Positions 3,398 to 6,003 of a DNA stretch of 6,003 nt are shown one piece after another. A program made the position numbers and the translations under genes. The stretch is from an uncultured Akkermansia sp. (GTDB lineage Bacteria; Verrucomicrobiota; Verrucomicrobiia; Verrucomicrobiales; Akkermansiaceae). Position 1 is the stretch's first letter, and every line of letters begins with the position of its first letter. The notes beneath the pieces were generated by a model. That model saw only the letters and a list, made by a program, of their open reading frames with translations, was not told where the DNA came from and ran no database searches. The stretch lies in assembly GCA_947585525.1 (NCBI GenBank), contig CANPXA010000114.1:1-6003 (forward strand). Direction: 5' to 3'.

Positions 3398-4948
3398 TTA
3401 CAGAGCTTTGCGGAGGGAGAGGGATTGAGCGGGGTCGGGGATGAGATCGAGGACGGCAAAGGAATCGTCGGGCAGGGCTTCGATGATATCGAGATCGGAA
3501 TCCGAGCGGATGGGGTAGTAGTCGGCGCGAAGGAGACGAGCGAAGTCTGCCGGGGAGAGGACGGGAGGCTGGTGGATGAGGCGGCGGAGTTCGGCATGGG
3601 AATCCTGAAGAGCAAGCCCCGCACCTTCGTTGTTAAGGACGCCGATGATGCGTTTGCCCGTGGGGAGCTGGGAGGAGAATTCAGCGGCGGAGGAGTCGCG
3701 CAGGAAAGAGAGGTCTCCGATGAGGGCACAAGCGAAGGAGGCACCGACGGAGTTGGCGAGGAAAGCGGAGATGGCGCCGTCGGACGAACCGGAGAGGGAA
3801 GTGGAACGAACGTAGTAGGTGGGAGCCTGGAGCTGGGCGAACTGGTTCCAGAGGGTGGAGGCGGTGGGGCTTCCCAGAAAGAGGACTTCAGCGAGGGCTG
3901 CGTGTTGTGAGAAGGAGCGGACGAGAGAGGCATCACTTTCCGGGAGGGCGAGGAGAAGTTCGTCGATTTGGGCGGCGATGCTTCGGGAGCGGGGAAGGTA
4001 GCGGAGAGGATCCCCGACATGGGGGACATCGTCGAGCGCCTTCATGATCTGTTCGGGGTCTCCCTCGATGAGAGAGGAAGGACGTCGGAGACCGGAGAAC
4101 CCGCTGCGTGTGATAGAAAAGACGGAGGTGTTGGATATATCCTCAAGGGCGCGCCAGAAGGGGAAGGAAGGGACGGAGCCGACGCGGAGGACGAAGGGAG
4201 GAGGTGTGTCGAGCAGAATGTCGTTGCCGCCGAGAAGCAGAAGAGAACCGAGCTTTTCGCGCAGACCGCTGGTGGCATCTGCCAAGACGGGGACACGCAA
4301 GGTGCGGGCGAGCCAGAGAACGGATTCCTGTTCTTCGGGGTCGAGTGCGCCGAGAAGGAGGACGAGACCCTCATGGGCACAGAAACGAAGCATGGTGGAG
4401 AGTTCGGCCAGAGAGGAACGGAAAACCGGCGGAGGCGGAGGGTCTGACACGGAAGAGATCTCGGCATGACCGATGCTCAGGTTCTCGGAGCAGCAGAGCC
4501 GGAGGTGCAAGGGAAAGCCCTCGGCACAGATGGGAACAAGGTCGGGGAGATCGGAGAGGGGACAAGGCAGGTGGAAATCCAACGAGGGCGCAAATACGCC
4601 GAAGAGAGAGTCCTGCTCCGCACGGGCATAGGCCCCGACGTCACCGACCGGGACTTCGTCATCGGCGGTGACGATGATGAGAGGGCGACGTTGGTAGTAC
4701 GCCTCAATAACGGCCGGCATGAGTGAGGCAGCGGCGGCGGCACCCCCGGTCAGGACAGCCACGGGACGGGAGGTGGCCTGGATACGACCGAGGGCGAAGA
4801 AACCGGCGCTGCGTTCATCCGGAATGTGCCAGCGATGGACAGACGGACAGTGAGCGAGAGCGGTGAGCAACGGGGCGTTCAATTCGCCGGGGCAACAAAC
4901 CCACTCGGCAACACCTGCTCGGGCACAACTGGAAATCACGCTATCCAC
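3398..4948 (-). CDS. MenD-like thiamine-diphosphate-dependent enzyme, divergent active site
   Basis: A 516-residue protein (E. coli MenD is about 556). The N-terminal Pyr domain has VCCPGELNAPLLTAL (17-31), the catalytic-Glu segment PDERSAGFFALG (43-54, Glu45) and RRPLIIVTAD (87-96). The central domain has PVLADATSGLR (220-230), a strong MenD-type motif. The C-terminal PP domain has the thiamine-diphosphate motif GDLSFL (411-416) through NNEG (439-442). MenD joins isochorismate and 2-oxoglutarate in menaquinone synthesis. Here PGSRS is replaced by PGELN, the Arg after TAD by Asp97, the middle-domain Lys by Pro263, the NRGxSG Arg by a small residue in STSLSG, and a later Arg by Phe405 (by-eye alignment). 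Substrate use may therefore differ. The start is GTG 4948, the first possible start after an in-frame TGA; no clear Shine-Dalgarno is seen. It lies 51 bp downstream of the 5914-5000 gene, probably in the same operon. No other menaquinone gene is in view. Could be a diverged MenD, a paralogue, or another ThDP enzyme. Confidence 0.82.
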   Translation of the reverse strand: MDSVISSCARAGVAEWVCCPGELNAPLLTALAHCPSVHRWHIPDERSAGFFALGRIQATSRPVAVLTGGAAAAASLMPAVIEAYYQRRPLIIVTADDEVPVGDVGAYARAEQDSLFGVFAPSLDFHLPCPLSDLPDLVPICAEGFPLHLRLCCSENLSIGHAEISSVSDPPPPPVFRSSLAELSTMLRFCAHEGLVLLLGALDPEEQESVLWLARTLRVPVLADATSGLREKLGSLLLLGGNDILLDTPPPFVLRVGSVPSFPFWRALEDISNTSVFSITRSGFSGLRRPSSLIEGDPEQIMKALDDVPHVGDPLRYLPRSRSIAAQIDELLLALPESDASLVRSFSQHAALAEVLFLGSPTASTLWNQFAQLQAPTYYVRSTSLSGSSDGAISAFLANSVGASFACALIGDLSFLRDSSAAEFSSQLPTGKRIIGVLNNEGAGLALQDSHAELRRLIHQPPVLSPADFARLLRADYYPIRSDSDLDIIEALPDDSFAVLDLIPDPAQSLSLRKAL

Positions 4949-4999
4949 GGTGGATCACTTCTGCTGCTTTTGCGGAATGACGGGTGGAAACGCGCGTCG

Positions 5000-5914
5000 T
5001 CATTTCAACGGTTGGTCGGTCTCAGGATTGACCTCCGTTCCATTGATAAACTTGCGAACCTTTTCCGGACCGTCGCCGGAGCGTTCACGGCGGATTTCGA
5101 TACGTGTTTCCTTCATGCCGCCCTTGCCGTCCGGGACGATGGAAATGCTCGTCTCGACGCTACGCGAGAAGTTACCGCCGGTGGAGTCGTTCTGGATGAG
5201 CGGCTGAGGCTCAGGAACCTCGTCGGACGTCGTTTGTTGTGGAGGTGTCGACGGCACGGAATTAGTCGCCGGAGTGGGCGTCGGAGCAGGCGTCGGCGAA
5301 GCCGGTTGATCGGTCGGTCCGGGTTGTGCCGGAGCTCCATCGGTCGGTTGAGGTGCAGGGACACCGGGGGCAGCGGGGGAGGTTCCGTCAGCAGAAGGAG
5401 TCGGCGGAACGGTCGGGGTCGCCGGGGCAGGTGGTTGAGGCTGGACGCGAGCAAAGCGAGTGCAGGCATGAACGTCCTTGTTGCCCTCTTCGCGGAAGAG
5501 GTAGATGTGGTCAATGTTCATGAGAGCCTCGTCGCCGGGTTTCATTTCGCGAATTTGGCGACCGAGGTCAGCCTCCTGTCCGGGCACATCTGCCGCCAGG
5601 GAGACGGCGAAAACCTTACCCGGGTTCATGGCGCCATCGCCCATGCGGTCGTAGCGGCGGCTGGCGAGGTTTTGCTTCACCTCAAACACCGCCACCTCTT
5701 CCATACCCGGGTCGGGAACATTCAGATCCACGACGGGGATGGAGCGGATTCCTTTGAACACGGCGTGAACCGCGTTGGAGGCCAACAGGTCACTGTGGTA
5801 CACACCCTGGCGGGGGGTGTTCACTATGCCCGGTCGCCCCACGGAAATATCTGCCCAGGTGACGCTCACCGCAGGCAGAACCATCAGACTGTATAGAATA
5901 GGATTGAGTTTCAT
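5000..5914 (-). CDS. Secreted two-part protein with Pro/Thr/Ala-rich linker, unknown
   Basis: A 304-residue protein from ATG 5914. An in-frame GTG at 5932 would add six residues before the signal peptide, so the ATG is preferred. Residues 1-21 (KLNPILYSLMVLPAVSVTWA) form a signal peptide with a likely cut after TWA. Residues 22-157 look like a folded, strand-rich domain with no motif I recognise. Residues about 158-238 are an extended linker very rich in Pro, Thr, Ala and Gln. Residues 243-304 form a small charged C-terminal segment with ETRIEIRRE (269-277) and KVRKFINGTEV (285-295). The linker implies a protein that spans a distance in the periplasm or cell surface. No transmembrane anchor or lipobox is seen. 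It is the first visible gene of the leftward pair with the MenD-like gene. No promoter with good hexamers was found upstream before the window ends. Confidence 0.75.
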   Translation of the reverse strand: MKLNPILYSLMVLPAVSVTWADISVGRPGIVNTPRQGVYHSDLLASNAVHAVFKGIRSIPVVDLNVPDPGMEEVAVFEVKQNLASRRYDRMGDGAMNPGKVFAVSLAADVPGQEADLGRQIREMKPGDEALMNIDHIYLFREEGNKDVHACTRFARVQPQPPAPATPTVPPTPSADGTSPAAPGVPAPQPTDGAPAQPGPTDQPASPTPAPTPTPATNSVPSTPPQQTTSDEVPEPQPLIQNDSTGGNFSRSVETSISIVPDGKGGMKETRIEIRRERSGDGPEKVRKFINGTEVNPETDQPLK

Positions 5915-5975
5915 ACTTGTTGGGAAAGACACCGAAGGAAGACTATCTGTTCAAAGAAAAAACAAAACACTAGTC

Positions 5976-6003
5976 ATGGACGGTGGACGATGGACGATGG
6001 ACG
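5976..6003. repeat. Heptanucleotide tandem array (ATGGACG)n, cut by window end
   Basis: Four consecutive 7-mers, ATGGACG, GTGGACG, ATGGACG and ATGGACG, run to the last base of the window and probably continue beyond. The sequence differs from the AATTACG/ATTTACG arrays but shares the 7-bp period and the terminal ACG. Confidence 0.9.

Noticed and set aside
2946..3444. Several open frames over the 89-bp repeats
   Set aside because: They are peptide repeats (YDLRFTI, RRRRGNAERR) produced by translating the tandem array.
3425..4743. Open frames on both strands within the MenD-like gene
   Set aside because: They are shadows of a GC-rich gene. Only the 516-codon frame shows conserved motifs.

Overview
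The window looks like a chromosomal piece of a moderately GC-rich, Gram-negative-type bacterium. The PVC group, Verrucomicrobiota in particular, is my best guess. This rests on general features: weak or absent Shine-Dalgarno sites before most genes, heptanucleotide tandem repeats between genes, a Jag-like protein without the Jag-N domain, and secreted Pro-rich proteins. No rRNA or other phylogenetic marker is present, so the assignment is an inference.

Layout. Positions 1-75 are a heptamer array (AATTACG) followed by a terminator-like hairpin. Positions 106-1088 contain no convincing protein gene. They hold a near-consensus sigma70-type promoter with an AT-rich palindrome just upstream (300-354), then about 220-300 nt that fold into nested, mutually compatible stems (361-583, possibly to about 665). 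I read this as a candidate undescribed structured RNA. It is followed by a second heptamer array fused to a GC-rich hairpin (667-750), and by a spacer holding a second copy of a 42-bp direct repeat and several hairpins. A second good promoter (1053-1082) leads into a rightward gene cluster: a Bax inhibitor-1 family membrane protein (1089-1799), a Jag/KhpB-like KH-R3H RNA-binding protein (1845-2309), and a secreted protein of possible thioredoxin-like fold (2309-3040, overlapping the previous stop by one base).

Positions 3041-3397 are a convergent intergenic region with an 11-bp repeat, a terminator-like hairpin and 2.8 nearly identical copies of an 89-bp unit. Each unit is made of heptamers plus a GC-rich hairpin. 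Leftward from the right edge run a secreted protein with a long Pro/Thr/Ala-rich linker (5914-5000) and a MenD-like thiamine-diphosphate enzyme (4948-3398), 51 bp apart and probably co-transcribed. The window ends in a third heptamer array (ATGGACG).

Most interesting points: (1) the strongly promoted, structured, non-coding locus at 300-665; (2) the MenD-like enzyme, which keeps the cofactor and catalytic-Glu motifs but appears to have lost nearly all the basic residues that bind the anionic substrates in MenD; (3) the composite heptamer-hairpin repeat family, present as one diverged and three nearly identical copies, the last of which abuts and supplies the menD-like stop codon.
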